Below, in pieces: positions 10,471 to 25,100 of a stretch of DNA of 64,000 bases. The stretch is taken from assembly GCF_947242115.1 (NCBI RefSeq), contig NC_074712.1, positions 22,592,561-22,656,560 of the forward strand, given 5' to 3'. The translations under genes were made by a program, and so were the position numbers. The stretch is from Biomphalaria glabrata. Taxonomy: Eukaryota; Mollusca; Gastropoda; Planorbidae. The first letter of the stretch is position 1; every line of letters starts with the position of its first letter. The notes beneath the pieces are model-generated. The model saw only the letters and a list, made by a program, of their open reading frames with translations, did no database searches and was not told the DNA's origin.

Positions 10471-11744
10471 CACTAATTCTAGCTCTGATATATAGGCCTA
10501 CATTGTAGACTCAGATAGAATCAGAGCTCTTCAAGTCCAAGCTCTTCAAGTCCAAGCTTCACAAACAAGGCTTGGTGTGGACGGAAAGCTGGACTTGATT
10601 TCTTGGTGCCACTCGCTTCTCATTTGGTTTCAAACGTTTCAACTTCAAGTCAAAGAACAAATTAAGACTATTGGCCAATCAAACACTTCAGCTGTTAGGA
10701 AGAACAAGGAAACTTCAAGTGCTTTCTTTTATGCAGCATTCTTTTCATCTGGGAAGGTAAACTCCTAGATCATAGCCATTTAATGAGGCCATTCTCGGCA
10801 TCCATGTGATCAAGTTTTGTAGCTCTCCAACTTGATCATTAAAGAGCTGCAGAGCTCTAACAGGAAGTGTTTTGTTTGCTTTTGGAGTTGCGTAAAAGAT
10901 CCAACTGCAGTGTTAGTGTTACATCTCATCTCCCTCCTAGGTAGAGTTGATCAGCTGGACCGGGACAGGGTGGGAGGAGCGAACAAAGGACGTCAATCAA
11001 AGAGCCAATGTTATTAAGAAAGATCTGGAAGCTTTAATTTCATAGGCCAGTAAGCTTACACAAAATTTAGTGCAATAAAAAAAAATTTGAGCGCTTGATG
11101 TCTAAAAATGACCTGACTCCCTCAATTCGTTAAACTTTGATTTGTTTCAAATGAAATCATAGCAATTAAATCAAATCAAATCAACAAATTGTACCCAATA
11201 CTTTGTTTCTTCTACAAAACTATCATAGAAACCTTCACTTGGCTACTAGAGTTTTACTTGTGATCAAGAACAGTATGAATGAATGTACAGTGCAACATAA
11301 AACTTTATGACAAATGTTCAGAATGTAAAAATATCATGTTAATTGTTTTGATATTTCTTAATAGATCTCAATAATAAGTCTTAAGACTATAAAAGGGTGT
11401 ACTTGATGTTCCTGCAGTTAAAAAAATATTGTTTGCCGCAAATGAATTGTTTAAAACCACTAAATATTGACCTAACTCACTAATCAGATTCCCACTATAA
11501 ACAGAAATTAAACACCTCCACGTGGCTCACAAACAAATTCCGAACAACCTCATTCATAATACTGCATAGAAGCTTTTGGCAAAAAATATTTAACATTTTA
11601 TAATACTGCTACTTTCAAGTGCAAATATTTACTCCCATAACTTCTACCAGGATCTTACTTTACCCTCTTCAAATGCAGACTGTCTAAATAGTTGTTAATT
11701 GCATCATTTTTTTTTTGATAATCAAAGTTATTGATATCACATGA
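10471..11744. other. mostly unique spacer
   Basis: It contains a duplicated AGCTCTTCAAGTCCA near 10525-10555. A plus-strand open stretch (about 10577-10766) ends beside a GTAAAC donor-like site, but its composition is not convincing. The rest is AT-rich with poly-A/T runs. Confidence 0.4.
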
Positions 11745-11951
11745 CCAGAAAACAGGAAATGTGTTTTATCCCTGACCACATGTTGAAAAATTTTACAAAT
11801 TTTAATTAAACTTTTTAGTTAGTAACTAAAAAAAAGTAAATAAACTACGATTTTAACTAAACTTTTTTATTCTAGTTAAAAAATGGCCTTAATTATTTTT
11901 TTTTAATTAAACTAAAAGTTTCTAGCTTTTAAGTTAACTTTTGCCCATCAC
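11745..11951 (-). mobile_element. hAT-like non-autonomous element end (MITE remnant)
   Basis: Read on the minus strand the sequence starts TAGTGATGGGCAAAAGTTAA and continues with repeated A/T-rich ACTTTTTAGTT / TTTAACTA motifs. The AGTGATGGGCAAAA start and AGTTAA-rich subterminal repeats are typical of hAT MITEs. The opposite terminal repeat was not found, so the left limit is a guess. The 21-bp minisatellite begins right at its end. Confidence 0.4.
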
Positions 11952-12698
11952 TACTTATAAGCTTTCTTATACCCGCTTCTAGCTTTCTTATACCTGCTTC
12001 TTGCTTTCTTATCTTATACCTGCTTCTAGCTTTCTTATATCTGCTTCTAGCTTTCTTATACCTGCTTCTAGCTTTCTTATACCTGCTTCTGGCTTTCTTA
12101 TACCTGCTTCTAGCTTTCTTATACCTGCTTCTAGCTTTCTTATACCTGCTTCTAGCTTTCTTATCTTATACCTGCTTCTAGCTTTTTTATACCTGCTTCT
12201 AGCTTTCTTATACCTGCTTCTAGCTTTCTTATACCTGCTTCTAGCTTTCTTATACCTGCTTCTGGCTTTCTTATACCTGCTTCTAGCTTTCTTATACCTG
12301 CTTCTAGCTTTCTTATACCTGCTTCTAGCTTTCTTATCTTATACCTGCTTCTAGCTTTTTTATACCTGCTTCTAGCTTTCTTATACCCGCTTCTAGCTTT
12401 CTTATACCTGCTTCTAGCTTTCTTATACCTGCTGCTAGCTTTCTTTTATCTGGCTCTAGCTTTCCTATACCTGCTTCTAGCTTTCTTTTATCTGGCTCTA
12501 GCTTTCATATACCTGCTTCTTGATTGCTTTTACCTTCTTCAAGCTTTCTTATACCTGGCTCTAGCTTTCTTATACATCTTCTAGCTTTCTTATACCTGGC
12601 TCTAGCTTTCTTATACCTGCCTCTAGCTTTCTTATACATGCTTCTAGCTTTCTTATACCTGGCTCTAGCTTTCTTATACCTGCTTCAAGCTTTCACTT
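11952..12698. repeat. 21-bp minisatellite, about 35 copies
   Basis: The unit is TAGCTTTCTTATACCTGCTTC. A 5-bp CTTAT insertion recurs at about 12009, 12161 and 12334 (spacings 152 and 173 bp, equal to 7 and 8 units plus 5 bp), showing higher-order copying. The right third is more diverged (GGCTC for GCTTC). The open frame reading AFLYLL repeats is an artefact of 21 being divisible by three. Confidence 0.95.
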
Positions 12699-13766
12699 TG
12701 CATTGCTTTGTTGTTTTTGTTTCCATAAGACTTTGAAAGACTATTTCCCAATGATTCTAAATAACATTTTGAAGTTCACATTACAGATAGTGGAGGAGAG
12801 TGAAAGGGGGGGGGGGCTACCTATTTAAGTAGCATCTCTTACGCTGTAAGTAAAACTATGAAAATAATTATGAAAATAAAATAATGAAGAGTTTTTGTCT
12901 ACAGAATTACTTACAGTGTTAAATAAGAATTGTATGTAACATAAAAAAATGTTAGTTGTAAAATCTATTTACGTTTATGAAGCTAATGATGATCTATAAT
13001 TTCTAATTACATTGATGAATGTGATGCTTAATTAGTGAAAAGAGTCTTTGCATTCAGCTCTGCATAATCAGGTTCTCACTAAACAGTCCAGCTTATGAGG
13101 TGGTGCGCCATACGTTAGTGTACATCTTGTTCTGTATTCCACTCTGGACTGAATACAAAGACACAATGTCGTAAGGTCACACACACATATGTCATTGATT
13201 ATTATGACATTGTCTTCGAGACCTTAGATTTAAAAAAAAAGTGACCTCGAAGACTCGCTGTGACCTGTAAGTATTCTGTCACATTATTGGCCAGATTTTC
13301 GTTTTGAGTCTGCTCCTAGTTTTTAAAATGTTTGTGTTCAATCTCAGCTGTAGAAGTTTATTTGCTACGATCCCAAGGAATCAAACCGATCAATCAGAAT
13401 TAAGACGAGAGACTTTGTATCTCAATGAATTGATCTGTACACGTAAATGTGAAAAAAATGATTCGTTCTTAACTTGAGAAATGTAAACACTACATGACAA
13501 TGTGAGTTGAACAGTTGGCCATGTCTCAAAACATCTTTCAAGTTTTCAGTTCAACCTTTTTACTGTGTTGCTAGTTTGAAACTTTCCTGACATTACATAC
13601 ACGTTATCCAAAGCTAGTGTAAGTTAGACTATCTTTAATGAACTGATGTCAATATGTTGGTAATTGACAACGTTAAGATTAGCTTGCGAATATTTTCACA
13701 TTTGACTAAATTGTCATTAGTCAATACTAGTGATTATTTAAACTAATTTATAATATATATATTCAA
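12699..13766. other. unique AT-rich spacer
   Basis: It contains a G10 run at about 12807-12816. A 9-bp inverted repeat, GTCTTCGAG (13212-13220) with CTCGAAGAC (13246-13254), is separated by 25 nt. No gene is recognised. Confidence 0.5.
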
Positions 13767-16700
13767 ATAATATATTTTGTTGTATGAACTATGGCAGTAT
13801 GTTGAATATATTTTGTTGTATGAACTATGGCAGTATGTTGAACATATTTTGTTGTATGAACTATGGCAGTATGTTGAACATAATTTGTTGTATGAACTAT
13901 GGCAGTATGTTGAACATATTTTGTTGTATGAACTATGGCAGTATGTTGAACATATTTTGTTGTATGAACTATGGCAGTTTGTTGAACATATTTTGTTGTA
14001 TGAACTATGGCAGTAATGTTCAATATATTTTGTTGTATGAACTATGGCAGTATGTTGAACATATTTTGTTGTATGAACTATGGCAGTATGTTGAACATAT
14101 TTTGTTGTATGAACTATGGCAGTATGTTGAAATATTTTGTTGTATGAACTATGGCAGTATGTTGAACATATTTTGTTGTATGAACTATGGCAGTATGTTG
14201 AACATATTTTGTTGTATGAACTATGGCAGTATGTTGAACATATTTTGTTGAATAAACTATGGCAGTATGTTGAACATATTTTGTTGTATGAACTAAGGCA
14301 GTATGTTGAACATATTTTGTTGTATGAACTATGGCAGTATGTTGAACATATTTTGTTGTACGAACTATGGCAGTATGTTGAACATATTTTGTTGTATGAA
14401 CTATGGCAGTATGTTGAACATATTTTGTTGTACGAACTATGGCAGTATGTTGAACATATTTTGTTGTATGAACTATGGCAGTATGTTGAACATATTTTGT
14501 TGTATGAACTATGGCAGTATGTTGAACATATTTTGTTGTATGAACTATGGCAGTATGTTGAACATATTTTGTTGTATGAACTATGGCAGTATGTTGAACA
14601 TATTTTGTTGTATGAACTGTGGCAGTATGTTGAGCATATTTTGTTGTACGAACTATGGCAGTATGTTGAACATATTTTGTTGTACGAACTATGGCAGTAT
14701 GTTGAACATATTTTTTTGTATGAACTATGGCAGTATGTTGAACATATTTTGTTGTATGAACTATGGCAGTATGTTGAACATATTTTGTTGTATGAACTAT
14801 GGCAGTATGTTGAGCATATTTTGTTGTACGAACTATGGCAGTATGTTGAGCATATTTTGTTGTACGAACTATGGCAGTATGTTGAACATATTTTGTTGTA
14901 CGAACTATGGCAGTATGTTGAACATATTTTGCTGTGCGAACTATGGCAGTATGTTGAACATATTTTGTTGTATGAACTATGGCAGTATGTTGAACATATT
15001 TTGTTATATGAACTATGGCAGTATGTTGAACATATTTTGTTGTATGAACTATGGCAGTATGTTGAAATATTTTGTTGTATGAACTATGGCAGTATGTTGA
15101 AATATTTTGTTGTATGAACTATGGCAGTATGTTAAACATATTTTGTTGTATGAACTATGGCAGTATGTTGAACATATTTTGTTGTATGAACTATGGCAGT
15201 ATGTGGAACATATTTTTTTTTATGAACTATGGCAGTATGTTGAACATATTTTGTTGTATGAACTATGGCAGTATGTTGAGCATATTTTGTTGTACGAACT
15301 ATGGTAGTATGTTGAGCATATTTTGTTGTACGAACTATGGCAGTATGTTGAACATATTTTATTGTACGAACTATGGCAGTATGTTGAACATATTTTGCTG
15401 TGCGAACTATGGCAGTATGTTGAACATATTTTGTTGTATGAACTATGTCAGTATGTTGAACATATTTTTTTGTATGAACTATGGCAGTATGTTGAACATA
15501 TTTTGTTATATGAACTATAGCAGTATGTTGAACATATTTTGTTGTATGAACTGTGGCAGTATGTTGAGCATATTTTGTTGCACGAACTATGGCAGTATGT
15601 TGAACATATTTTGTTGTACGAACTATGGCAGTATGTTGAACATATTTTGTTGTACGAACTATGGCAGTATGTTGAACATATTTTGTTGTATGAACTATGC
15701 CAGTATGTTGAACATATTTTTTTGTATGAACTATGGCAGTATGTTGAACATATTTTGTTGTATGAACTATGGCAGTATGTTGAGCATATTTTGTTGTACG
15801 AACTATGGCAGTATGTTGAGCATATTTTGTTGTACGAACTATGTCAGTATGTTGAACATATTTTATTGTACAAACTATGGCAGTATGTTGAACATATTTT
15901 GCTGTGCGAACTATGGCAGTATGTTGAACATATTTTGTTGTATGAACTATGTCAGTATGTTGAACATATTTTGTTGTATGAACTATGGCAGTATGTTGAA
16001 CATATTTTGTTGTATGAACTATGGCAGTATGTTGAATATATTTTGTTGTATGAACTATGGCAGTTTGTTGAACATATTTTGTTGTATGAACTATGGCAGT
16101 ATGTTGAACATATTTTGTTGTATGAACTATGGCAGTATGTTGAGCATATTTTGTTGTACGAACTATGGCAGTATGTTGAACATATTTTGTTGTATGAACT
16201 ATGGCAGTATGTTGAGCATATTTTGTTGTACGAACTATGGCAGTATTTTGAACATATTTTGTTGTACGAACTATGGCAGTATGTTGAACATATTTTTTTG
16301 TATGAACTATGTCAGTATGTTGAACATATTTTGTTGTATGAACTATGGCAGTATGTTGAATATATTTTGTTGTATGAACTATGGCAGTATGTTGAACATA
16401 TTTTGTTGTACGAACTATGGCAGTATGTTGAACATATTTTGTTGTATGAACTATGGCAGTATGTTGAACATATTTTGTTGTATGAACTATGGCAGTATGT
16501 TGAACATATTTTGTTGTATGAACTATGGCAGTATGTTGAACATATTTTGTTGTATGAACTATGGCAGTATGTTGAACATATTTTGTTGTATGAACTGTGG
16601 CAGTATGTTGAGCATATTTTGTTTTACGAACTATGGCAGTATGTTGAACATATTTTGTTGTACGAACTATGGCAGTATGTTGAACATATTTTTTTGTATG

Positions 16701-19700
16701 AACTATGGCAGTATGTTGAACATATTTTGTTGTATGAACTATGGCAGTATGTTGAACATATTTTGTTGTATGAACTATGGCAGTATGTTGAGCATATTTT
16801 GTTGTACGAACTATGGCAGTATGTTGAGCATATTTTGTTGTACGAACTATGGCAGTATGTTGAACATATTTTGTTGTACGAACTATGGCAGTATGTTGAA
16901 CATATTTTGCTGTGCGAACTATGGCAGTATGTTGAACATATTTTGTTGTATGAACTATGGCAGTATGTTGAACATATTTTGTTATATGAACTATGGCAGT
17001 ATGTTGATCATATTTTGTTGTATGAACTATGGCAGTATGTTGAAATATTTTGTTGTATGAACTATGGCAGTATGTTGAAATATTTTGTTGTATGAACTAT
17101 GGCAGTATGTTGAACATATTTTGTTGTATGAACTATGGCAGTATGTTGAACATATTTTGTTGTATGAACTATGGCAGTATGTTGAACATATTTTGTTGTA
17201 TGAACTATGGCAGTATGTTGAACATATTTTGTTGTACGAACTATGGCAGTATGTTGAACATATTTTGTTGTATGAACTATGGCAGTATGTTGAACATATT
17301 TTTTTGTATGAACTATGGCAGTATGTTGAACATATTTTGTTATATGAACTATGGCAGTATGTTGAACATATTTTGATGTATGAACTGTGGCAGTATGTTG
17401 AGCATATTTTGTTGTACGAACTATGGCAGTATGTTGAACATATTTTGTTGTACGAACTATGGCAGTATGTTGAACATATTTTGTTGTACGAACTATGGCA
17501 GTATGTTGAGCATATTTTGTTGTATGAACTATGCCAGTATGTTGAACATATTTTTTTGTATGAACTATGGCAGTATGTTGAACATATTTTGTTGTATGAA
17601 CTATGGCAGTATGTTGAGCATATTTTGTTGTACGAACTATGGCAGTATGTTGAGCATATTTTGTTGTACGAACTATGGCAGTATGTTGAACATATTTTAT
17701 TGTACGAACTATGGCAGTATGTTGAACATATTTTGCTGTGCGAACTATGGCAGTATGTTGAACATTTTTTGTTGTATGAACTATGTCAGTATGTTGAACA
17801 TATTTGGTTGTATGAACTATGTCAGTATGTTGAACATATTTTGTTGTATGAACTATGGCAGTATGTTGAAATATTTTGTTGTATGAACTATGGCAGTATG
17901 TTGAAATATTTTGTTGTATGAACTATGGCAGTATGTTGAACATATTTTGTTGTATGAACTATGGCAGTATGTTGAACATATTTTGTTGTATGAACTATGG
18001 CAGTATGTTGAACATATTTTTTTGTATGAACTATGGCAGTATGTTGAACATATTTTGTTGTATGAACTATGGCAGTATGTTGAGCATATTTTGTTGTACG
18101 AACTATGGCAGTATGTTGAACATATTTTATTGTACGAACTATAACAGTATGTTGAACATATTTTGCTGTGCGAACTATGGCAGTATGTTGAACATATTTT
18201 GTTGTATGAACTATGTCAGTATGTTGAACATATTTTGTTGTATGAACTATGGCAGTATGTTGAACATATTTTGTTGTATGAACTATGGCAGTATGTTGAA
18301 ATATTTTGTTGTATGAACTATGGCAGTATGTTGAAATATTTTGTTGTATGAACTATGGCAGTATGTTGAACATATTTTGTTGTATGAACTATGGCAGTAT
18401 GTTGAACATATTTTGTTGTATGAACTATGGCAGTATGTTGAGCATATTTTGTTGTACGAACTATGGCAGTATGTTGAACATATTTTATTGTACGAACTAT
18501 GGCAGTATGTTGAACATATTTTGCTGTGCGAACTATGGCAGTATGTTGAACATATTTTGTTGTATGAACTATGTCAGTATGTTGAACATATTTTGTTGTA
18601 TGAACTATGGCAGTATGTTGAACATATTTTGTTGTATGAACTATGGCAGTATGTTGAAATATTTTGTTGTATGAACTATGGCAGTATGTTGAAATATTTT
18701 GTTGTATGAACTATGGCAGTATGTTGAACATATTTTGTTGTATGAACTATGGCAGTATGTTGAACATATTTTGTTGTATGAACTATGGCAGTATGTTGAA
18801 CATATTTTGTTGTATGAACTATGGCAGTATGTTGAACATATTTTTTGTTGTACGAACTATGGCAGTATGTTGAACATATTTTGTTGTATGAACTATGGCA
18901 GTATGTTGAACATATTTTTTTGTATGAACTATGGCAGTATGTTGAACATATTTTGTTATATGAACTATGGCAGTATGTTGAACATATTTTGTTGTATGAA
19001 CTGTGGCAGTATGTTGAGCATATTTTGTTGTACGAACTATGGCAGTATGTTGAACATATTTTGTTGTACGAACTATGGCAGTATGTTGAACATATTTTGT
19101 TGTACGAACTATGGCAGTATGTTGAACATATTTTGTTGTATGAACTATGCCAGTATGTTGAACATATTTTTTTGTATGAACTATGGCAGTATGTTGAACA
19201 TATTTTTTTGTATGAACTATGGCAGTATGTTGAACATATTTTGTTATATGAACTATAGCAGTATGTTGAACATATTTTGTTGTATGAACTGTGGCAGTAT
19301 GTTGAGCATATTTTGTTGCACGAACTATGGCAGTATGTTGAACATATTTTGTTGTACGAACTATGGCAGTATGTTGAACATATTTTGTTGTACGAACTAT
19401 GGCAGTATGTTGAACATATTTTGTTGTATGAACTATGCCAGTATGTTGAACATATTTTTTTGTATGAACTATGGCAGTATGTTGAACATATTTTGTTGTA
19501 TGAACTATGGCAGTATGTTGAGCATATTTTGTTGTACGAACTATGGCAGTATGTTGAGCATATTTTGTTGTACGAACTATGTCAGTATGTTGAACATATT
19601 TTATTGTACGAACTATGGCAGTATGTTGAACATATTTTGCTGTGCGAACTATGGCAGTATGTTGAACATATTTTGTTGTATGAACTATGTCAGTATGTTG

Positions 19701-21550
19701 AACATATTTTGTTGTATGAACTATGGCAGTATGTTGAACATATTTTGTTGTATGAACTATGGCAGTATGTTGAATATATTTTGTTGTATGAACTATGGCA
19801 GTTTGTTGAACATATTTTGTTGTATGAACTATGGCAGTATGTTGAACATATTTTGTTGTATGAACTATGGCAGTATGTTGAGCATATTTTGTTGTACGAA
19901 CTATGGCAGTATGTTGAACATATTTTGTTGTATGAACTATGGCAGTATGTTGAGCATATTTTGTTGTACGAACTATGGCAGTATTTTGAACATATTTTGT
20001 TGTACGAACTATGGCAGTATGTTGAACATATTTTTTTGTGTGAACTATGTCAGTATGTTGAACATATTTTGTTGTATGAACTATGGCAGTATGTTGAACA
20101 TATTTTGTTGTATGAACTATGGCAGTATGTTGAGCATATTTTGTTGTACGAACTATGGCAGTATGTTGAGCATATTTTGTTGTACGAACTATGGCAGTAT
20201 GTTGAACATATTTTGTTGTACGAACTATGGCAGTATGTTAAACATATTTTGCTGTGCGAACTATGGCAGTATGTTGAACATATTTTGTTGTATGAACTAT
20301 GGCAGTATGTTGAACATATTTTGTTGTATGAACTATGGCAGTATGTTGAACATATTTTGTTGTACGAACTATGGCAGTATGTTGAGCATATTTTGTTGTA
20401 CGAACTATGGCAGTATGTTGAACATATTTTGTTGTACGAACTATGGCAGTATGTTGAACATATTTTGCTGTGCGAACTATGGCAGTATGTTGAACATATT
20501 TTGTTGTATGAACTATGGCAGTATGTTGAACATATTTTGTTGTATGAACTATGGCAGTATGTTGAACATATTTTGTTGTATGAACTATGGCAGTATGTTG
20601 AAATATTTTGTTGTATGAACTATGGCAGTATGTTGAAATATTTTTTTGTATGAACTATGGCAGTATGTTGAACATATTTTGTTGTATGAACTATGGCAGT
20701 ATGTTGAACATATTTTGTTGTACGAACTATGGCAGTATGTTGAACATATTTTGTTGTATGAACTATGGCAGTATGTTGAACATATTTTTTTTGTATGAAC
20801 TATGGCAGTATGTTGAACATATTTTGTTATATGAACTATGGCAGTATGTTGAACATATTTTGTTGTATGAACTGTGGCAGTATGTTGAGCATATTTTGTT
20901 GTACGATTTATGGCAGTATGTTGAACATATTTTGTTGTACGAACTATGGCAGTATGTTGAACATATTTTGTTGTACGAACTATGGCAGTATGTTGAACAT
21001 ATTTTGTTGTATGAACTATGCCAGTATGTTGAACATATTTTTTTGTATGAACTATGGCAGTATGTTGAACATATCTTGTTGTATGAACTATGGCAGTATG
21101 TTGAGCATATTTTGTTGTACGAACTATGGCAGTATGTTGAGCATATTTTATTGTACGAACTATGGCAGTATGTTGAACATATTTTGCTGTGCGAACTATG
21201 GCAGTATGTTGAACATATTTTGTTGTATGAACTATGTCAGTATGTTGAACATATTTTGTTGTATGAACTATGGCAGTATATTGAACATATTTTGTTGTAT
21301 GAACTATGGCAGTATGTTGAATATATTTTGTTGTATGAACTATGGCAGTTTGTTGAACATATTTTGTTGTATGAACTATGGCAGTATGTTGAACATATTT
21401 TGTTGTATGAACTATGGCAGTATGTTGAGCATGTTTTGTTGTACGAACTATGGCAGTATGTTGAACATATTTTGTTGTATGAACTTTGGCAGTTTGTTGA
21501 GCATATTTTGTTGTATGAACTATGGCAGTATGTTGAACATATTTTACTGC
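13767..21550. repeat. 36-bp satellite array, about 216 copies, with higher-order structure
   Basis: The unit is TTTTGTTGTATGAACTATGG then CAGTATGTTGAACATA. It contains the near-perfect dyad ATGTT-G-AACAT. Recurrent variants are GTACGAAC/GTATGAAC, GAGCAT/GAACAT, TTTTTTTG/TTTTGTTG, CTGTGCGAAC, and a 35-bp form lacking one C (GTTGAAATATT). Two adjacent 35-bp units recur as a pair at 15061, 17039, 17865, 18295, 18653 and 20597, so the array is made of nested blocks. The run after 15581 is copied after 19319, an offset of 3738 bp. Two plus frames (ELWQYVEHILLY and MNYGSMLNIFCC) and two minus frames stay open, switching at 35-bp units. That pattern indicates unit periodicity rather than coding. Confidence 0.97.
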
Positions 21551-22115
21551 TATGTTTGAATCTTTTCCTTCCCATGAAACACGTTGTCTACATGCTGCAG
21601 AGCCGACTCTATTTCCTGGGCTAGGAACATCTTAGGCTCTTGTTTTTACGACAGGGTCATGTCAAACCTCTATCAGAACAAGATAACGGCGTGCAGCAAT
21701 GCTACATAGAGCTAGACATTGGGCAATCCACTAGATAATTCATAATCTAATTTAATTATTTATAAAAATGTAAAAAAAAATAATTAAACATTTTAATAAG
21801 CTTTAAAGTAAATGAATTGAGGATACCTTATTATTAATTGGACTGCTACAATAGGGACTTTGAATATTGATCAAACAAAAACGAACTAAATTGACCATGT
21901 GACTGTGTCCCACCACTGACATCCGCTTCCTCCATGTTCCCAGTTTTAAATAATGAAACGAGCGAGACATAAAAACAAGGCCATCACTTAATTAGATGTT
22001 TGTTTTACGCTGAGGCATACGTTGCCTTTGACAGCCCTGATCACGTGTCTATTTGGACGCCATGATGACCCCAACGGAAGCCACTGGAGACTTGTCTCTG
22101 TAGGCTCTAAAAAAA
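21551..22115. other. unique spacer between the two largest arrays
   Basis: No gene is recognised. The stretch 22009-22100 is GC-richer and open on the minus strand, running into the 27-bp array, but it shows no splice or start context. Confidence 0.5.
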
Positions 22116-25100
22116 TTGTAATTGAATGACCTGGTAGAGATGTCTGTAGTGAATGACCTGCTAGAGATGTCTGCAGCGAATGACCTGCTAGAGATGTCTG
22201 CAGTAAATGACCTGCTAGAGATGTCTGCAGCGAATGACCTGCTAGAGATGTCTGCAGTGAATGACCTGCTAGAGATGTCTGCAGTGAATGACCTGCTAGA
22301 GATGTCTGCAGCGAATGACCTGCTAGAGATGTCTGTAGTGAATGACCTGCTAGAGATGTATGCAGTGAATGACCTGCTAGAGATGTCTGCAGTGAATGAC
22401 CTGCTAGAGATGTCTGCAGCGAATGACCTGCTAGAGATGTCTTCAGTGAATGACCTGCTAGAGATGTCTGCAGTGAATGACCTGCTAGAGATGTCTGTAG
22501 TGAATGACCTGCTAGAGATGTATGCAGTGAATGACCTGCTAGAGATGTCTGCAGTGAATGACCTGCTAGAGATGTCTGTAGTGAATGACCTGCTAGAGAT
22601 GTCTGTAGTGAATGACCTGCTAGAGATGTCTGCAGCGAATGACCTGCTAGAGATGTCTGTAGTGAATGACCTGCTAGAGATGTCTGTAGTGAATGAACTG
22701 CTAGAGATGTCTGCAGTGAATGACCTGCTAGAGATGTCTGTAGTGAATGACCTGCTAGAGATGTCTGTAGTGAATGACCTGCTAGAGATGTCTGTAGTGA
22801 ATGACCTGCTAGAGATGTCTGTAGTGAATGACCTGCTAGAGATGTCTGCAGTAAATGACCTGCTAGAGATATCTGTAGTGAATGACCTGCTAGAGATGTC
22901 TGTAGTGAATGACCTGCTACAGATGTCTTTAGTGAATGACCTGCTAGAGATGTATGCAGCGAATGACCTGCTAGAGATGTCTGCAGTGAATGACCTGCTA
23001 GAGATGTCTGCAGCGAATGACCTGCTAGAGATGTCTGTAGTGAATGACCTGCTAGAGATGTCTGTAGTGAATGACCTGCTAGAGATGTCTGCAGTGAATG
23101 ACCTGCTAGAGATGTATGCAGCGAATGACCTGCTAGAGATGTATGCAGCGAATGACCTGCTAGAGATGTATGCAGTGAATGACCTGCTAGAGATATCTGT
23201 AGTGAATGACCTGCAAGAGACGTCTGCAGTGAATGACCTGCTAGAGATGTCTGCAATGAATGACCTGCTAGAGATGTATGCAGTGAATGACCTGCTAGAG
23301 ATGTCTGCAGTGAATGACCTGCTAGAGATGTCTGCAGTGAATGACCTGCTAGAGATGTCTGCAGTGAATGACCTGCTAGAGTTGTCTGCAGTGAATGACC
23401 TGCTAGAGATGTCTGCAGTGAATGACCTGCTAGAGATGTCTGCAGTGAATGACCTGCTAGAGTTGTCTGCAGTGAATGACCTGCTAGAGATGTCTGCAGT
23501 GAATGACCTGCTAGAGATGTATGCAGTGAATGACCTGCTAGAGATGTATGCAGTGAATGACCTGCTAGAGATGTCTGTAGTGAATGACCTGCTAGAGATG
23601 TCTGCAGTGAATGACCTGCTAGAGATGTCTGCAGTGAATGACCTGCTAGAGATGTCTGCAGTGAATGACCTGCTAGAGATGTCTGCAGTGAATGACCTGC
23701 TAGAGATGTCTGCAGTGAATGATCTGCTAGAGATGTCTGCAGCGAATGACCTGCTAGAGATTTCTGTAGTGAATGACCTGCTAGAGATGTCTGCAGTGAA
23801 TGACCTGCTAGAGATGTCTGCAGTTAATGACCTGCTAGAGTTGTCTGCGGTGAATGACCTGCTAGAGATGTCTGTAGTGGATGACCTGATAGAGATGTCT
23901 GCAGTGAATGACCTGCTAGAGATGTCTGCAGTGAATGACCTGCTAGAGATGTCTGTAGTGAATGACCTGCTAGAGATGTCTGTAGTGAATGACCTGCTAG
24001 AGATGTCTGCAGCGAATGACCTGCTAGAGATGTCTGTAGTGAATGACCTGCTAGAGATGTCTGTAGTGAATGACCTGCTAGAGATGTCTGTAGTGAATGA
24101 CCTGCTAGAGATGTCTGCAGTGAATGACCTGCTAGAGATATCTGTAGTGAATGACCTGCTAGAGATGTCTGTAGTGAATGACCTGCTACAGATGTCTTTA
24201 GTGAATGACCTGCTAGAGATGTATGCAGCGAATGACCTGCTAGAGATGTCTGCAGTGAATGACCTGCTAGAGATGTCTGCAGCGAATGACCTGCTAGAGA
24301 TGTCTGTAGTGAATGACCTGCTAGAGATGTCTGTAGTGAATGACCTGCTAGAGATGTCTGCAGTGAATGACCTGCTAGAGATGTATGCAGCGAATGACCT
24401 GCTAGAGATGTATGCAGCGAATGACCTGCTAGAGATGTATGCAGTGAATGACCTGCTAGAGATATCTGTAGTGAATGACCTGCAAGAGACGTCTGCAGTG
24501 AATGACCTGCTAGAGATGTCTGCAATGAATGACCTGCTAGAGATGTATGCAGTGAATGACCTGCTAGAGATGTCTGCAGTGAATGACCTGCTAGAGATGT
24601 CTGCAGTGAATGACCTGCTAGAGATGTCTGCAGTGAATGACCTGCTAGAGTTGTCTGCAGTGAATGACCTGCTAGAGATGTCTGCAGTGAATGACCTGCT
24701 AGAGATGTCTGCAGTGAATGACCTGCTAGAGTTGTCTGCAGTGAATGACCTGCTAGAGATGTCTGCAGTGAATGACCTGCTAGAGATGTATGCAGTGAAT
24801 GACCTGCTAGAGATGTATGCAGTGAATGACCTGCTAGAGATGTCTGTAGTGAATGACCTGCTAGAGATGTCTGCAGTGAATGACCTGCTAGAGATGTCTG
24901 CAGTGAATGACCTGCTAGAGATGTCTGCAGTGAATGACCTGCTAGAGATGTCTGCAGTGAATGACCTGCTAGAGATGTCTGCAGTGAATGACCTGCTAGA
25001 GATGTCTGCAGCGAATGACCTGCTAGAGATTTCTGTAGTGAATGACCTGCTAGAGATGTCTGCAGTGAATGACCTGCTAGAGATGTCTGCAGTTAATGAC

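Noticed and set aside
10577-10768. Plus-strand exon next to a GTAAAC donor
   Set aside because: Composition is not convincing, the donor is weak, and no acceptor was found.
13767-21550. Very long plus-strand frames (up to 662 codons, ELWQYVEHILLY and MNYGSMLNIFCC repeats) as a repeat protein gene
   Set aside because: Two plus and two minus frames are open because 36 is divisible by three; frames switch wherever a 35-bp unit occurs. No start, splice or codon bias supports translation.
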